In this document: piece after piece, positions 47,621-61,270 of the stretch
Layout: each line of letters begins with the position of its first letter
How positions within the stretch are numbered: the stretch's first letter is position 1
Source: Eutypella sp. D-1
Lineage: Eukaryota; Ascomycota; Sordariomycetes; Xylariales; Diatrypaceae
Reading direction: 5' to 3'
DNA: 64,000 nt
NCBI GenBank assembly: GCA_023313575.1
Contig: JAJTTP010000012.1
Span: forward strand, 248,001 to 312,000
The notes under the pieces: model-generated
What the model saw: the letters and a program-made list of their open reading frames with translations, nothing else
Database searches by the model: none
What the model was told of the DNA's origin: nothing
Made by a program: the position numbers and the translations under genes

Positions 47621-48053
47621 TATAACGGCTGGTTTACTCCTAACTATTAGTTTAATCAAGGGGTTTATATTAACAAAAGTGCTGGGGTTTTAAGTAATAA
47701 GTAATTACGTTTAATAATAATAATAAAAAAGGTGCTTTAAATAATTAAATTATATTATAAGTTAATAAGTTTAAAAATTATTTAAAAAAAAAGGTAATAA
47801 ACGTAATTATATATTATTTATATCCTTTATTCCTAATATTAAAATATATGGTTATTATTAAATCGTTAAGATCGTATTCGAATATAACGATTTAATATTA
47901 TTAAGATTATTACCGATTTAACCGATCCTTTTTAATTGTATAACGTATATGGCTTATTTTAATATAGCTATCTCTTTCTCCAGAACTTGCGTCAGGGATT
48001 TTTTCTTGTTATGTTTAGCCCCATTAGGCCTAATGGCCCGACCGGTTATAACA
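47621..48053 (-). mobile_element. RIPed solo LTR of the chromovirus family, with 5-bp target duplication
   Basis: A 433-bp copy, in minus orientation like the one at 7763-8192 and closely similar to it, including the flank GGCCTAATGGCCCGACCGG. Flanking pentamers are identical: TTTTA at 47616-47620 and at 48054-48058. The changes relative to the less mutated LTR at 39549 are mostly transitions. Confidence 0.85.
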
Positions 48054-48540
48054 TTTTATTAAAATAAAAAATAAAGATTTATTTTTATATTTTAAATCTT
48101 TATTCTAGCTTTTAATTCGGAAAGTTACGGCTTTAAAAAAGTTAGCTTTAATTAAAACTAATAATAAAACTAATAACGTAAAATAAAAAGATATAAAAAG
48201 ATATCGGTTAAATATATACTTAATATATTATAAAAATTAAAAAGTTATTAATTTTTTTATATTACTTTTATATTTATATTAAAAAGCGGGGAAAATAAAA
48301 TATATTCCAGGATTTTTTAATAAAAAGATAATAATATTATTAATTTTATATATATAAAAGTTATAATAAAGTAATAAAATAAAAAACTAATTTAAATAAT
48401 TAATAAATTAATTAAATAATTATTATTATAATAAAATATATATAATTTATTTAAAAGCTTTTAGTTTATAATTTTATAAATACGTAAACCGGGCTTTAAG
48501 GTTATATAAATATTTAAACTTAATAAAGGTTTTATTAAAA
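48054..48540. repeat. A+T-rich RIPed DNA right of the solo LTR
   Basis: No open frame or recognisable motif. Together with 46741-47620 it is the target into which the LTR element inserted. Confidence 0.5.
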
Positions 48541-49055
48541 AAGGTTAACTAGTTAAACGGTTACGGTTATAATTATTAAGCTTTTTATCGCCGAGACGGT
48601 AAAGCTTAGCACCGGGTTTAATTATGAGACCGAGATTAAGACCGAGGTTAAAACCGAGGTCGAGACCGAAACTACCACCGAAAAGCTCACTTACCAACTG
48701 CAATTCTGTAAGATACTCGTCACCGGGGAAGCAAGGAGGGAGGTAAGGGCTTAACAACCAAGTATTAGCCCATATTCTCCGAAAATAAAAACGCCTTCAA
48801 CCTTGATAACCCCCTACGTCGTTCGCAAAAGGACTAGATGGAAAATGAATTTGCATGGTATTGTTGCATATTACGGGAAATTAATGCGAGTAGGTAACTA
48901 TTAACCGGTCGAGTAAAGCTGGGTAAATATCTAACCTGCGAAGCAGGCCTTAAGAATAGTAATAAAGGAAACTTTCATTCGACTGAATTGCAATAACATA
49001 GCTCAGTCTGCCTTAACTACTACTACTACTACTGCTGCTACTACTCCTACTACTA
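48541..49055. other. 3' flank of the SNF2 gene with two short tandem repeats
   Basis: Four 12-bp units of the type GAGACCGAGATT lie at 48625-48672. A CTA-type trinucleotide repeat lies at about 49016-49057, reaching the stop codon of the SNF2 gene. No gene is seen. Confidence 0.6.
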
Positions 49056-51578
49056 TTAACGACCTCCGAGGCCCAAGAGAAACGCGAGGTTATTCTCGTA
49101 AAAAGTATCAATATGTTCACGGCTGCCCTCATCTAACGCATTATGAATCATATCGCGCTTCCGCTCCTGTAGTTGAACAATACGATCTTCGACCGTGTTC
49201 TGGATCAAGATGCGGTAGATATGAACTGCCCTCTGCTGCCCGATACGATGAGCGCGGTCAATGGCTTGTGCTTCGATGGAAGGATTCCAGAATGGGTCCA
49301 GAATGATAACTCGGGAAGCACAATTAAGGTTCAGGCCGCAATTCCCTGCCTTTAGGGAAACAAGAATAACCTTAACGTCAGGAAGGCTGGCAAAATCGCT
49401 GGCAGCAGAACTGCGCGATTCTGAAGTCATAGTACCGTCATAACGCCGGTATTGGATGCCTAGTTCGTATGTAAGCGGAATCTCCAGAATATCTAGCAGT
49501 AAAGTCCACTGTGAGAAGATTATGATCTTTTCCCTAGTCAACTGTATATTCTTTATGAGTTCCAAGCACTTCGTGACTTTGGCAGATGGTTTCCAAATCT
49601 CTTTTAAGTAGCGCCTGTATTCCATGCGGGCGCTCTCATTCTTGCCAGCATCCCGACGTAGCTTCTTCAAAGTGGATGGTTTCATGGCTTCCTGTTGGTT
49701 TTTTACAACCCCAACCATCTCACCCGCTGAGATGCCATTATTACCAACGTCGCCCAGGTCGGCTACGTGCAAATATGGGTGACAACAAGCCTGTCGAAGG
49801 TGGAGAAGAGATGTTAAGATAGTTTGGTACCCCCTTCTACTCTCGTGGCTGAGGTATCCTTGTAGTAGGGTCTGACTATAGGTCTCGATATTGTGATACC
49901 AAGTGGCTTCATCCTTGTGAAATGTTGCGTAGACCTTTTCCTCGGTCTTAAGAGGTAGATTGACGATAGGTTGACCGTCGATGGTCAAATTTTTGGTCCG
50001 ACGAAGCATAATACCTTTGAGAAGTATTTGAAACTGTCTCATAGCATCGTCCACACCAGTCTTAGATGTACTGCGAAAGCTGAGGCATCCAAAGGCCTAC
50101 CACGATGATTAGCTTCAATTCAGGGAACATTGTCGCAATTTCGCTTGCCAGCTTACTTCATAGAACATGTCAGCAGCACAATATGGTTTAATCCTCAGGA
50201 ACGTGACCAGAGAGGACAGTTCAGTGACGCTGTTCATCATCGGAGTGCCGGAAAGGCACCACCGATACTCGGATTCTAACCGGTATGCAGCCTTGGCATT
50301 TTTCGTCTTATTGTCCTTGATCAAATGTGCTTCGTCGAGAATAACCCGGTACCAAAGGCTTTGGGGGCCGAGCAAAGGGAACCTTTCCGATAGAGTCCCT
50401 CCATCTTTTAGCCCGTTATCTCCTCCCATGCATTGGTCAAGTCTGGTCATCTCAGAAGCCACTGCACCATAAGTGGTGATAACGACATCGTAGCCATTGA
50501 GTTCATGAAAAGTAGCTTTACTGCGGTGGTACTTGAAAACGGTAAGTTCACTCCCCGGTCGCAGCTTTGTTTCCATTTCGCGTTTCCACTGGTCGATGAG
50601 AGAGAGCGGCGCAACTATAAGCGTGGTCTTGGCCTATCATAATTAGCTGTGATCACGAAGATTCCCAGAAATACATACCAGGCTATACCGCTCGCCTGGA
50701 GGGGAGCAGGGGCGGCGACTGAGAATCAAAGCCAAACTTGACACTGTCTTACCCAATCCCATATCATCCGCTAGGATCCCCCCCTTCTTAAGTTTGTCTT
50801 TCTCCATATGAATCATCCACCGTAATGCTTGCTTTTGGTGCGTATACAGAGGATATACGAGGCCTTCTGGGTCGGCTTCTTCATTGTCTAGGGGCTCGTC
50901 CCTGTGACTATTTAGACTAGCAAGTGGTTTTGGTTTATCCAGCTCATCCTCGTTAGAGCCGTAAGTAGCATCGTTTATGATACCCCCTGCATGGTTCCCC
51001 AGGGGATTGCTGGCATCGCCGTTCACATGACCATATAGAACGGTCTGTTTCGCGAGATTGAGAGCACCGGTTCCAACGCTAGATAGACCATATGAGTCCA
51101 GATTCACAGATCTGTTACTCGTTACTACAACAGTCGATGACTCAGAGTGGTTGGCAAAATAACTAGAAGGTTGATGCAAAGACTTTGTACCAAGTATTGC
51201 TTGTGAGCCAATTTGGGCGGAAACCATACTACTACTGACAAAGTTGCATCCGGATAGTCCTTCATAATTACTTAAAGAACCTAGTATCTGAGCCTCATCC
51301 CCATCGCTTGGGGTATAGGCTCCGAAGCCTTCGTATTCCGGCCCCTGATGGTAGGGTCCTGTAATTTCTAATAGCTTCAATACTTTAGGTGATCCTGGAG
51401 ACAACGTCCGGTGGTATTCAGGATCTACCGGGGATTTATCTAGTGTAGGACCAGTTCCAATGGGGTTTGAAAATGACGATTCCGATTTATCCCAGCGGTT
51501 GGGTCTCGACAAGGAAGGGCCCCCATTATCGGTGTCTAGTTTCCGCCTCTTCGAACTAAGGCCGGGATTATTCAACAT
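49056..51578 (-). CDS. SNF2-family DNA-dependent ATPase, three exons, 805 aa
   Basis: Exons are 50679-51578, 50157-50633 and 49056-50096. The 45- and 60-bp introns have GTATGT and GTAAGC donors and GCTAAT branch sites. The protein has an unstructured serine-rich N-terminus (1-240), then motif Q ([11 protein letters not shown]), motif I DDMGLGKT at 271-278, [14 protein letters not shown], a DEAH box at 400-403 with WCLSGTPM, and the helicase C domain: [29 protein letters not shown] and AHRIGQQR (about 741-748). This is the order of SNF2 remodellers; the closest by motif are the Rad5/Rad16/HLTF/Uls1 group, but no RING finger sits between the lobes. Motif I has DD where DE is usual. Probable nuclear role in chromatin or repair. 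The gene is intact between RIPed regions. Confidence 0.9.
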
Positions 51579-52826
51579 CGTGAAACATATAATTCTTGAA
51601 GAGATAGGATGTTAGGTATTAGACATAAAATCGAAAGTCAAAAATATCGAGGCGCCTATGCTGATGGTGGTTAGTGATGGCTCTATATGATATATTGCAC
51701 AAAGGAAGAGGGGTGTTCAATGCTTACGTATAACGCTTATGCTATAAGATTTGAAAAGGAGGTTCCAATTATTGCAATCATATTTTGTAAAGGGCTGTGG
51801 TAAAATAGACTTATCGAAACTATCGAAACTACCGAAAATAAAGGGGTGGTAATATTAATGCAGTACTACAATTTCTCTTAAGGCTGGGATTATTGGTAGC
51901 TGCATATACCTTTTCAATCTACCAAAATAGCCCATGACCATTGGACATTAATAGATTACACCGAGATATAGCTGTGTTTTATGAGTCATAGCCCGATGTA
52001 ATTATTACGCCCAGTTTCAGTGCTGCGGGACACTCGTGTAAAAGTCATCAGCCTTGAAACGTGTGAGTTATTTAGGCATATGCCGTGTTTATGTTAATCA
52101 TATGTACTATAACAGCCGGGAGAAGGCCTAGGAGACACAAGCATAGACAACAAGGGCCAGAGGGCGATTTACAACTGAGTTTTTCCTTTAAAAGAAGGCT
52201 CGGAACAAGGAGAAGGGGAAACAACACTTTAAGAGGAAGCGATCCCCGGTAGACTTGTTAGAAAGCCTTCGAATAGCCTCGTATAACAAATATAAGCTTT
52301 ATCAGCACATATTACGTAATTGGAGGTGTGCTAGCAAGAAGGGATCGACATGATCCGGGTTGTATTGATACAAAAAGGCAACGCTATGCGGGCTACGAAT
52401 CACAAACAGTGGAAGGAAAGCGGCTACAGGTGGAATGGGCCCTGCGGTCTCGAACTTTCCCAACCCCCGTCTTTTGTATTAGGTTGATCTAGATGGTCAT
52501 AGACTCAAAGCCTACGTATCAGTCCTAGCTAGGTGGTACCCATTAATTGGCTTGGATTGTTTAAACTCAGAAAAGCAATGCAACTAGGTAACGTCCAACC
52601 GGTCGGCAGTAAATACAGGAGGCGAAATACGAAATTCCGACTTGACCACGTAGCTTTCTGCTACCTAGTTACTAACCAGGGTGGCGGCCTACCGACACGT
52701 GGTAGACGTGTCTTCCTGCCTCCGTACCCTCACTGGCCAGCCTCGTTATCTGCAGCTTAAATCTCGAACACCGCCACCTCTCCCTTGCCAACTTCTACTA
52801 GGACGTCGCCTCCTATAACCGCGTAA
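51579..52826. other. intergenic region between divergent genes
   Basis: Between the SNF2 start (minus) and the truncated plus-strand gene. It must hold both promoters. Short open frames have no domains. Confidence 0.4.
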
Positions 52827-53276
52827 ATGGAATACTCACCTCCACCTCTAACCTCATCTCCGCACTCTTCACCCGAGGCATTCTGTTCGGAAAGTCCAAT
52901 CTTGGAATACACTCAACCAATCTTAGTGGAGGTCAACAGAAGATCACACCGTTATAATTATGAGCAGCCTTATGCCATAGTGGCCTCCATGATGGACGCA
53001 CAAAACTCGTTGCCGCCTCTCGGCACGACGACTTCTTCACCAGGGTGGACTACGAGTACGGCGCTTCAACCTCTGCCCGCCTTGAGCCTACCAAACATTC
53101 TATCAGCAGGCTCTGACCCTTTTGCTCACTATGAGTCCAACTTAGACAGCACCTACAGTCATGATATGTACCCTTCACAATACTCACATGGTTTAATGGT
53201 ATTTAATAACTCCCCGTCGATAGTTGGTACACCGTGCTGCTATCCAGATCCCGTAAGGAGATATGGAAGTTTTTAT
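52827..53276 (+). CDS. 5' part of an unknown protein cut off by RIPed DNA
   Basis: The frame begins MEYSPPPLTSSPHSSPEAFC and is rich in serine, proline and tyrosine, like the disordered N-terminal parts of fungal regulators. After about 53276 the composition changes to A+T-rich, and the open frame that continues to 53354 is translated repeat DNA. No DNA-binding domain is left, so the family cannot be stated. A GTAAGG at about 53253 might be a donor. The gene was probably broken by the older repeat at 53277-53760 or by RIP spreading from it. Confidence 0.5.
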
Positions 53277-53760
53277 CTTCGGATATTATCTTTTATACCG
53301 CGAATAAAAGCGGAAAATATAATAAATTACGTTAAAATAATAATTATATTTTAATACCTTTTATTATATTTAATTTATACCGTACCGGTAAATTATAACG
53401 GTTATTTTTACGATAACGTTATTTCGGGTTATATAATAAAATTATTATTAATAAAATAATTTAAATTTAAAAATGTTTTATTCGAACCGGAGTAAACGTT
53501 TAATAATAACGGTAATTTCGGGTTAAATTTTATCCCGGATAAACGGTAAATTAAATCGTAATAAATATAAAAAAAAGTTCGAAAATTTATTACGAAAAAA
53601 AAAGCTAATTTTTAATACGAAATTAAAAAATATAATAAACTTTTTAATAAAAGTTATAATTATAAAATTTATATAAAAATTTATGCCGATAATCGGGAGT
53701 ATTTATTTTTATATACGGTATTAAATTATAATAAAAAATTTATATAAAAAATAAATTTTT
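53277..53760. repeat. A+T-rich RIPed DNA left of the chromovirus
   Basis: No coding potential. The chromovirus is inserted at its right end. Similar A+T DNA resumes at 60659, so both parts may once have been a single older repeat. Confidence 0.5.
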
Positions 53761-54199
53761 TGTTATGACCTGGTCAGGTTATAAAAGGCCAAGTGGGGCC
53801 AATAACAAATCACGATCTTATTCGAAAGAACGAGGCTTTTAAAAAGACCTAGCTATAATGGGTTAACCACGTTTAAGTTACGTAATAAAAAGGATAGCTA
53901 AAATAGCTAACTATTTTAATAATCCAGGATAATTAAAATAACCAATTATCCTAACGATTTAATAATAACTATATATTTTAATATTAAAAATAAAGGATAT
54001 AAAATAATATATAATTACGTTTATTACCTTTTTTTTAAATAATCTTTAAGCTTATTAATTTATAATATAATTTAATTATTTAAAATACCTTTTTTTTTAT
54101 TATTACCAAACGTAATTACTTATTACTTAAAACCTTAGTATTTTTATTAATATAAATTTTTCGATTAAATTAATAGTTAAAAATAAATTAACCGTTATA
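53761..54199 (+). repeat. 5' LTR of the chromovirus
   Basis: Starts TGTTATGACCTGG and ends ACCGTTATA. It is 439 bp, the same as the 3' LTR. The first 60 bp are less mutated than in the 3' LTR. Confidence 0.85.
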
Positions 54200-57100
54200 C
54201 GTTATAAGCTTTTATTTAATAATATTATTAACTTTAAATAATATCCGATAAAATGTTTTTTTTAAGCTAAAAACCTTAGTAAATTATTAAATTATTACTT
54301 AAATAAATTAAACGAATCGAGTAAACGGTAATTATAACTGTAATTTAAAAAATTACACCTATTAAATTTAAGCTTAAAAAACCTGGACCTTATAATAATA
54401 TTACCCCCGTACGACCTTTTTTTATTATAGCCGTAATTTACTTATATTAATAACGCCATATATTAACCGAAAAAGCCGATAAAATTCTCGATATCGTTTT
54501 ATGTTTTACCGGAAAAATAATTTAATAATTTAAATTTATTTTAAATGCTTTTATAAAAATGGAAAAAAAAAAAGAAACTACGGAAATTAAACGTTTTTTC
54601 GAAAAGTATAAAAATTTTATAAAAAAGGTAAAAACTAATTACGGAAACCCGGATAAGGCCCGAGCCGTTATATAATAACTTTTAAACTTTAAATAAAAAA
54701 AAATAGCTTATATTTATACCGCATAATTTAAATAACTTATAATAAAAACTGATTAAAAAAACGATAAATCCTTTATCGATACGTTTTATTAAAAATTTAA
54801 AAATGCGGTTAAAGATAAAATTATTTTATACGATAAATTAAATATTATTAATAAATTTATTACTTTAATAATTAAAATCGATAATAAATAATTTAAACGA
54901 CGTTAAAAAAAAAGGATATTATATATTTAAAGGATTTAAAAGATATTAAAATAATAAGAATTAGGACCAAAAGCTTACCGATATATCTTACGGGACGGCA
55001 TGAGGATTTATATTATTCGATATAATATAAAAGGATAAATAATAAATTAAATATTATAATTATAATAAAATAAAACATTTTAAAAAAAAATATAAAAGAT
55101 TTAAACGAAATAGAAATTAAAAACCTGTACCCGAAAAAAAGCAACGTTTTACCGGTAAAAAAATATTTAAAATAATCCGTTACGTATATTCGGATAATAA
55201 CATTTATTAATAAGGATTATAAAAGGCCAAATAATTAACTTAAACCGTAATAAAATAATAACGTTAATAATAATAAAACAAATACTTTAATAGCGATAAA
55301 AAAAAAGCTTTCGTAAAAACTTATTTCGTAAAAAAAAAAAAAAACAGAATAATTAATTAACTGGTTTAAAAAACGATAAAATTATAAACTATAAAAAATA
55401 TACGGTATTTACGTTAAACGATTTTAATAACGTTTTAAAAAATAACGATTTAAAATTTATTTATAATAATTTCGTAATTGGGATAAGTTTATTAATTAAA
55501 AAATTTAAATTCGGACGTTATATTTTTTAAAACATTTTATTAATTGCCGAAAATATAAATGTTATTAACATAAAAAACGAAAAATCGGTATTATTAACCG
55601 AATTAAACAAATAGCTAAAAAAAAATTCGATTTTTTATAATAAAAAAAAAACGAAACCGATCGACGATAATATAAAAAAATCACACATTATATTAACCGC
55701 GTACCGTATAATTAAAAATGGTTAAAAAAAATATCCTACTTTAAAAAATATTAAGCATGTTATTATAATAAATATATATATTAAACGTTAAAAGCTATAA
55801 AAATCCGGAATAAGATCGAATAATAAAAATATAAAATCCGATATTAAAAAAATAAATTATTAAGCGCCGACTTATACGTTTATAAAGATTTACTGAAAAA
55901 AATAACCTTTAATAAGGTTAACTTTAAATATTTTTACGAAAATTTAATAATAAAGGAATAACCGTACGTATAAAAAAAATCCAGTAAGGAAAAACTTTAT
56001 AATAATTTATATAATATTACATAAATTTACGGTAAAGATTTAAAAAAATAAAACCGTTTATATTAAAGCTATAAAACGGTATTATAAAGCTTAAAAACGT
56101 AATATAATATTTATAAACCATTTTAAAAGCTTAAAAACGATACGGATATATTATAATATAAATAAAAGTTAAAAATAATTAATACACCGTTATAATAAAT
56201 AACGGAGCCGACAGTAATTATATAACTTTAAAATTATATAATAAGTTATAATTATTATAAAAAAAAAATAATACCTTTATAACATAATAAAAGCCGAAAG
56301 TTATGCTTTTAAATACGATAAAAAAGAAATATTATAAAAAACCGATTAATTTAATATATATATCGAAAAATAAAAACAAAACGTTATTTTTAATATTATA
56401 CTTTTAAAAAGATATAATATAATCTTTAAGTAATTATAATTATATTAATATAATCTATCGATTAATTGGAAAATTAGCCAGATAATATTTCCTTATTTTT
56501 TAAAAACCGATAATAATTTAAAAAAAAGATTTTAATATTTAATAAATAATAAATATAAATATAAAAATACGATAAAAACCTTATTTAAAAAAATATAACG
56601 AATTAAAAAAAAAGGACACGAAAAAAAAATTAAATAAATTATCGCATTTATCCGATAACGATTCCGCTTTTTTAACAGCATTTTAAAAAAAAAATATAAC
56701 GATATTACGAATACGTAACGTATTACCATAATACCATTAATACGATAAAATGTTTTGCAAAAAATTTAAAAAAAGATTATTAAACCGTAATAAATAAAAT
56801 TATAAAATTATCTTTATAAAAGGAAAAACGTTACGATTTTATAAAATTTATAACCTTAATAAAATCGAACTTAACTAATTACGGGAGTACCTTAAAAATA
56901 AATTAATAAAAAAATATATTCGATAATTAAAATTATTAATAAAATACCTTATTATATTTATGCTTAAAAAAAACGGCAAATTATAACTAATAATTAATTA
57001 TTAATAATTAAATAAAATTACCGTTAAAAACCGAATACCGTTATTATTTATTATTAAAATAAAAAACCGTTTACACGGAGCTAAATAGTTTATTACTTTA

Positions 57101-60100
57101 AATTTTAAAAACGGATATTACCATATTAAAATTAAACCCGGAAACGAATAAAAAATAGTTTTTAAAACGAAATACGGCTTATTCGAATATTTAATTATAT
57201 TTTTCGGATTAATTAACGTATTAATATCGTTTTAACGTATAATTAACCACGTATTACGAAAATATTTTAATATTTTTATTATTTATTATCTTAACGATAT
57301 CTTTATTTATTTAAAATTAAAAAAATAGCATAAAAAACATATATATAAAGTATTATAAACATTATAAAACGTTAACTTATTAATAAAACCCGAAAAAAAT
57401 ATATTTTATATATAAAAAATGGAATTCCTCGGATATATTATCACCCCCGAACATATTAAAATAAACTTTAAAAAAATCGTAACTATTAAAAATTAAAAAA
57501 TATTTATTAATATAAAAAAAGTATAGGCTTTTTTTGGCTTAATAAATTATTATCGGAAATTTATATAACGATTTAAATATATTATAACACCTTTTACGGA
57601 ATTAATAAAAAAAGATAAACGGTTTATATAAACTAATAAAATAAACGAATTTTTTAAAAAATTAAAAAACATTATTATTAACGAATTAATATTTATTATA
57701 TATAATCTTAAAAAACCCGTTAAGTTAAAAACCGACGCCTCGGATTACGTTTTCGGAGTATAAATTAAATAATAAAAAAAAAAAAATTATACTTTATCGC
57801 ATTTTACTTTTATAAATTTATTAAAATTAAACTTAATTATTTAATTTATAATAAAAAATTTTTTATTATCGTTAACGTATTTAAAAAATTTAAACATTAT
57901 TTTATAAAAAATATGTATTAAGTCAAAGTTTATACCGATTATAAAAATATTACATATTTTTTTATTACTTAAACCTTTAACGGAAAATAGTTACGATACG
58001 TTAAATATTTTATAAAATTCGATTATATTATTATTTATAAAAAAAGATTAAAAAACGGATAAACAGATATTATTAATAAATAACCTATTATAAAAAAAAA
58101 TATATACTAATTAAGTACGCGGTATTCCGATAAACGTTAAAAAAACACCTAAAATAACGATAAATTACTGCTATTAAAATTATTTAAAATAACTTAAATA
58201 AATAAATCGAATAACATAATAACAAATTATTAATAAAAAAATAAATAAAAAAATTACAAATATTATAAAAACTGTAAAAATAATTAATATAAAAAATTTA
58301 CGAATATCCTTTATACGGATATTTAAAAAATTATAAACTTTTTAAATAATTATAACGGATTTATATATTCGATAAAATAAAATCAGTAATATAACGAATA
58401 CGATAATAATATAACGTATACGGAAAAACTAAAATAAAACGATATAAATTTTACGGAAAATTATAACCGTTATTAATTAATAAATAACCATAAAAATTTA
58501 TTACATTCGATTTTATTACCAAATTACTAATATTAAAAAATTTAATAATACGTAACGGTTATAATAACATATTTATAATCGTTAACCGATTTATAAAGTT
58601 TTTTTATTTTATTCCATATAACGAAAATACCGACGTAAAATAAATAATATACATCTTTTTACGACATATTATAATAATATATAATTTTATATTCGAAATT
58701 ATTTCCGATAAAAGAATAATATTTATATCGAAATTTTAACAAAATTTTATAATAAAATTAGGATTAAACCTTAAATTTATAACAGTTTTTAAACCTTAAA
58801 TAAACGGATAAATAAAACGAACTAATTAAATATTAAAAACTTATTTTCGATAATATATTAATTATAAATAAAATAATTAAATTAAATAGTTATTTATCGT
58901 ATAATTAGTTTATAACATAGCTTATTATAAAAATATATAAACGATATTTATTAACGTTAATTTCGGATTTATTTTAAACGTTTATTAAAACGTTTATAAA
59001 AAAGGACCGGATAATATTAAAGCTATATTAATATTAAAACGATTTAAATAATTATATAAAAAAATAAAGGAAAAACTCGAACTTATACGTTAACGAATAA
59101 GCAAATATTATAATTAAAAAAAATTAAAAAGATTAATTTTTTCGGAAAAAGATATAATTTATTTAGCCATAAAAAACATTATAATAAAATAACCTAATAA
59201 AAAACTTAATTATAAATATATCGGACCGTACCTAATTATTAAAAAAATATTAAAAAATAATTACGAACTGAACTTATTATTAAAAGTTAAAATCTATTTA
59301 ATTTTTCACATTTTTTTATTTAAAAACGTAACGAATATAAACGTTATAAAAACAGGATAAAATAACGTCGAAATAAAAATAAATAAATACGAAATAAAAA
59401 AAATCTTAAATATATAAATAAAAAATGGATAAATAAAATATAAAGTTAAATAAAAAAGATATAATAATTCCGAAAATATATAAAAACTTATTAATTATTT
59501 AATAAACGTTTAACGCTTTTTAAAAAATTTTTATTAACGCCGATAAAAACGTTAATAAAAATAACATCTTAATTAAAATTACCCGATATATTTATCTTAA
59601 ACTAATTAAGATCCGGAATAACCTTAAAATTTATAAACGTTTTAATAAACCCTGTAAAACGCGTATTTTCCGCTTAACACTTTTCCGCCTTTAACTTTTT
59701 TAACTTTTTTAAATTATCGATATTATAAAAAACCGCTTTTATCATCTTTTTATACTATATACGTTTTTAATAATAAAAGCGATAAAGTTTTATATTAACC
59801 GTATTAACTTTTTTCTCCGTAACTTTAAATTTTAATTTTAATTTTCGATATTAAAATATAACCTTTTACAGTTATTCCGGACTAAACTTAAACACGTTAT
59901 ATTAACTCCGGTTATAATAAATATATAATAAATAATAAAAAAAATCCGAGTTAAAAACTTTATATTCGAGTTAACGGTATTTATAATAAAAATAAAAAGC
60001 CATATTAATCGGGTTAAACGATAAAACCGCCGTAAAAAAAAAATCGCGTTAAAAAATTTTACGTTAAAATAAAAGTTTTATACGTTAAAAAACTAATTTA

Positions 60101-60219
60101 TTAATATAACCGGATATAATAAAAAATAAAACGAAATAAAAAAAGGAAAAAAAAATATTTACAGTAATAAGAACGAAAAAATTAGTTTTAAAAATAAAAA
60201 CCTTAAAAAAAAAAGATCG

Positions 60220-60658
60220 TATTATAACCTAATTAGGTTATAAAAGGCTAAATAAAGTTAATAACGAATTACGATTTTATTCGAAAAAATAAAGTTTTTA
60301 AAAAAACCCAGCCATAATAAGTTAGCCACGTTCGAATCACATAATAAAAAGGATAACCAAAATAACTAATTATCTTAATAATCCAGGATAGCTAAAATAA
60401 TTAATTATCCTAACGATTTAATAATAACTATATATTTTAATATTAAGAATAAAGGATATAAAATAATATATAATTACGTTTATTACCTTTTTTTTAAATA
60501 ATTTTTAAGCTTATTAGCTTATAATATAATTTAATTACTTAAAACACCCTTTTTTTTGCTATTACTAAACGTAACTACTTATTATTTAAAACCTTAGCAC
60601 TCCTGTTAACATAAACCCTTTAACTGGACTAATAATTAGGAATAGACCAGCCGTCACA
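60220..60658 (+). repeat. 3' LTR of the chromovirus
   Basis: Starts TATTATAACC (RIPed TGTTATGACC) and ends CCAGCCGTCACA, where the unmutated end survives. The 5' and 3' LTRs complement each other in which ends are preserved. Confidence 0.85.
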
Positions 60659-61270
60659 CTTTTAAAAATATAATTAAAACGTATATATAAAAAAAAGGAA
60701 TTATAAATACAATTTTTACGGCCGTATATTTATACGTAAAAATATTTTTCGTAAATATATTATTTAATAAAAATTAACTTTTTATATATTAAAAAATTTA
60801 ATTAAATATTTATAAATATATAAATAATAATTATTTAAAACAATTTAATATCGGTATTTTTAATTTACGCGGTTAAAAACATAATAATAATAAATATATT
60901 AAAAGCTTTACAGGTTAATTTATGCCGTTACCGCCTTATTTTCCTTTTTTATTAAAATTTTTAATTAAAAATAATATATATATAACATATATATCTTTAT
61001 ATTTAGCCGGGAGATAATTATAAAATGTGATTTATAAGCGATTTTTCTAAATGATTTAATGCAAATATGGAATGCCTGGAATAGGCATGCCCGAAATAAG
61101 GAGCCGAGAGGCCAAGTGCTTTTCGAAGTAAGGGGTAAATATGGATATATTTATGTTAATATCTGCTTCGCCTATTTGGGCCGCCCCGATTTACCAGGAA
61201 ATAATTTGGGCCCCACTATCGGGCAAGTAAAGATACTACTTTAACATTAGTAATATTCGGCCTCATATTA
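60659..61270. repeat. A+T-rich DNA and junction to the transporter remnant
   Basis: RIPed A+T DNA to about 61030, then 240 bp of mixed composition that includes a copy of the CTTTTCGAAGTAAGGGGTAAA motif (about 61117-61137). The upstream part of the transporter cannot be read here. Confidence 0.5.

Larger units (their letters stand above)
53761..60658 (+). mobile_element. complete Ty3/gypsy chromovirus, destroyed by RIP
   Basis: Two LTRs of equal length (439 bp) bound 6.9 kb. Reading across stops, the pol order is plain: reverse transcriptase around 57120-57310 (FEY-LI-FFGLINVLI..., with the YLDD box now YLND near 57285-57302), then EFLGYII at about 57422, RNase H (KTDASDYVFGV near 57727-57760), integrase core (DFITKLP near 58508), a KYIGPYLI GPY/F motif near 59215 and a chromodomain-like end (EIKKIL... 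YKVKW) near 59388-59470. That order and the chromodomain make it a chromovirus. A gag region must lie in 54200-55400 but I could not fix its motifs. Flanks are TTTTT and CTTTT, a 5-bp duplication with one C-to-T change. Every frame is full of stops, so it is not active. Confidence 0.85.

Noticed and set aside
48625..48672. CRISPR-like or satellite array
   Set aside because: Only four 12-bp units without spacers; an ordinary short tandem repeat.
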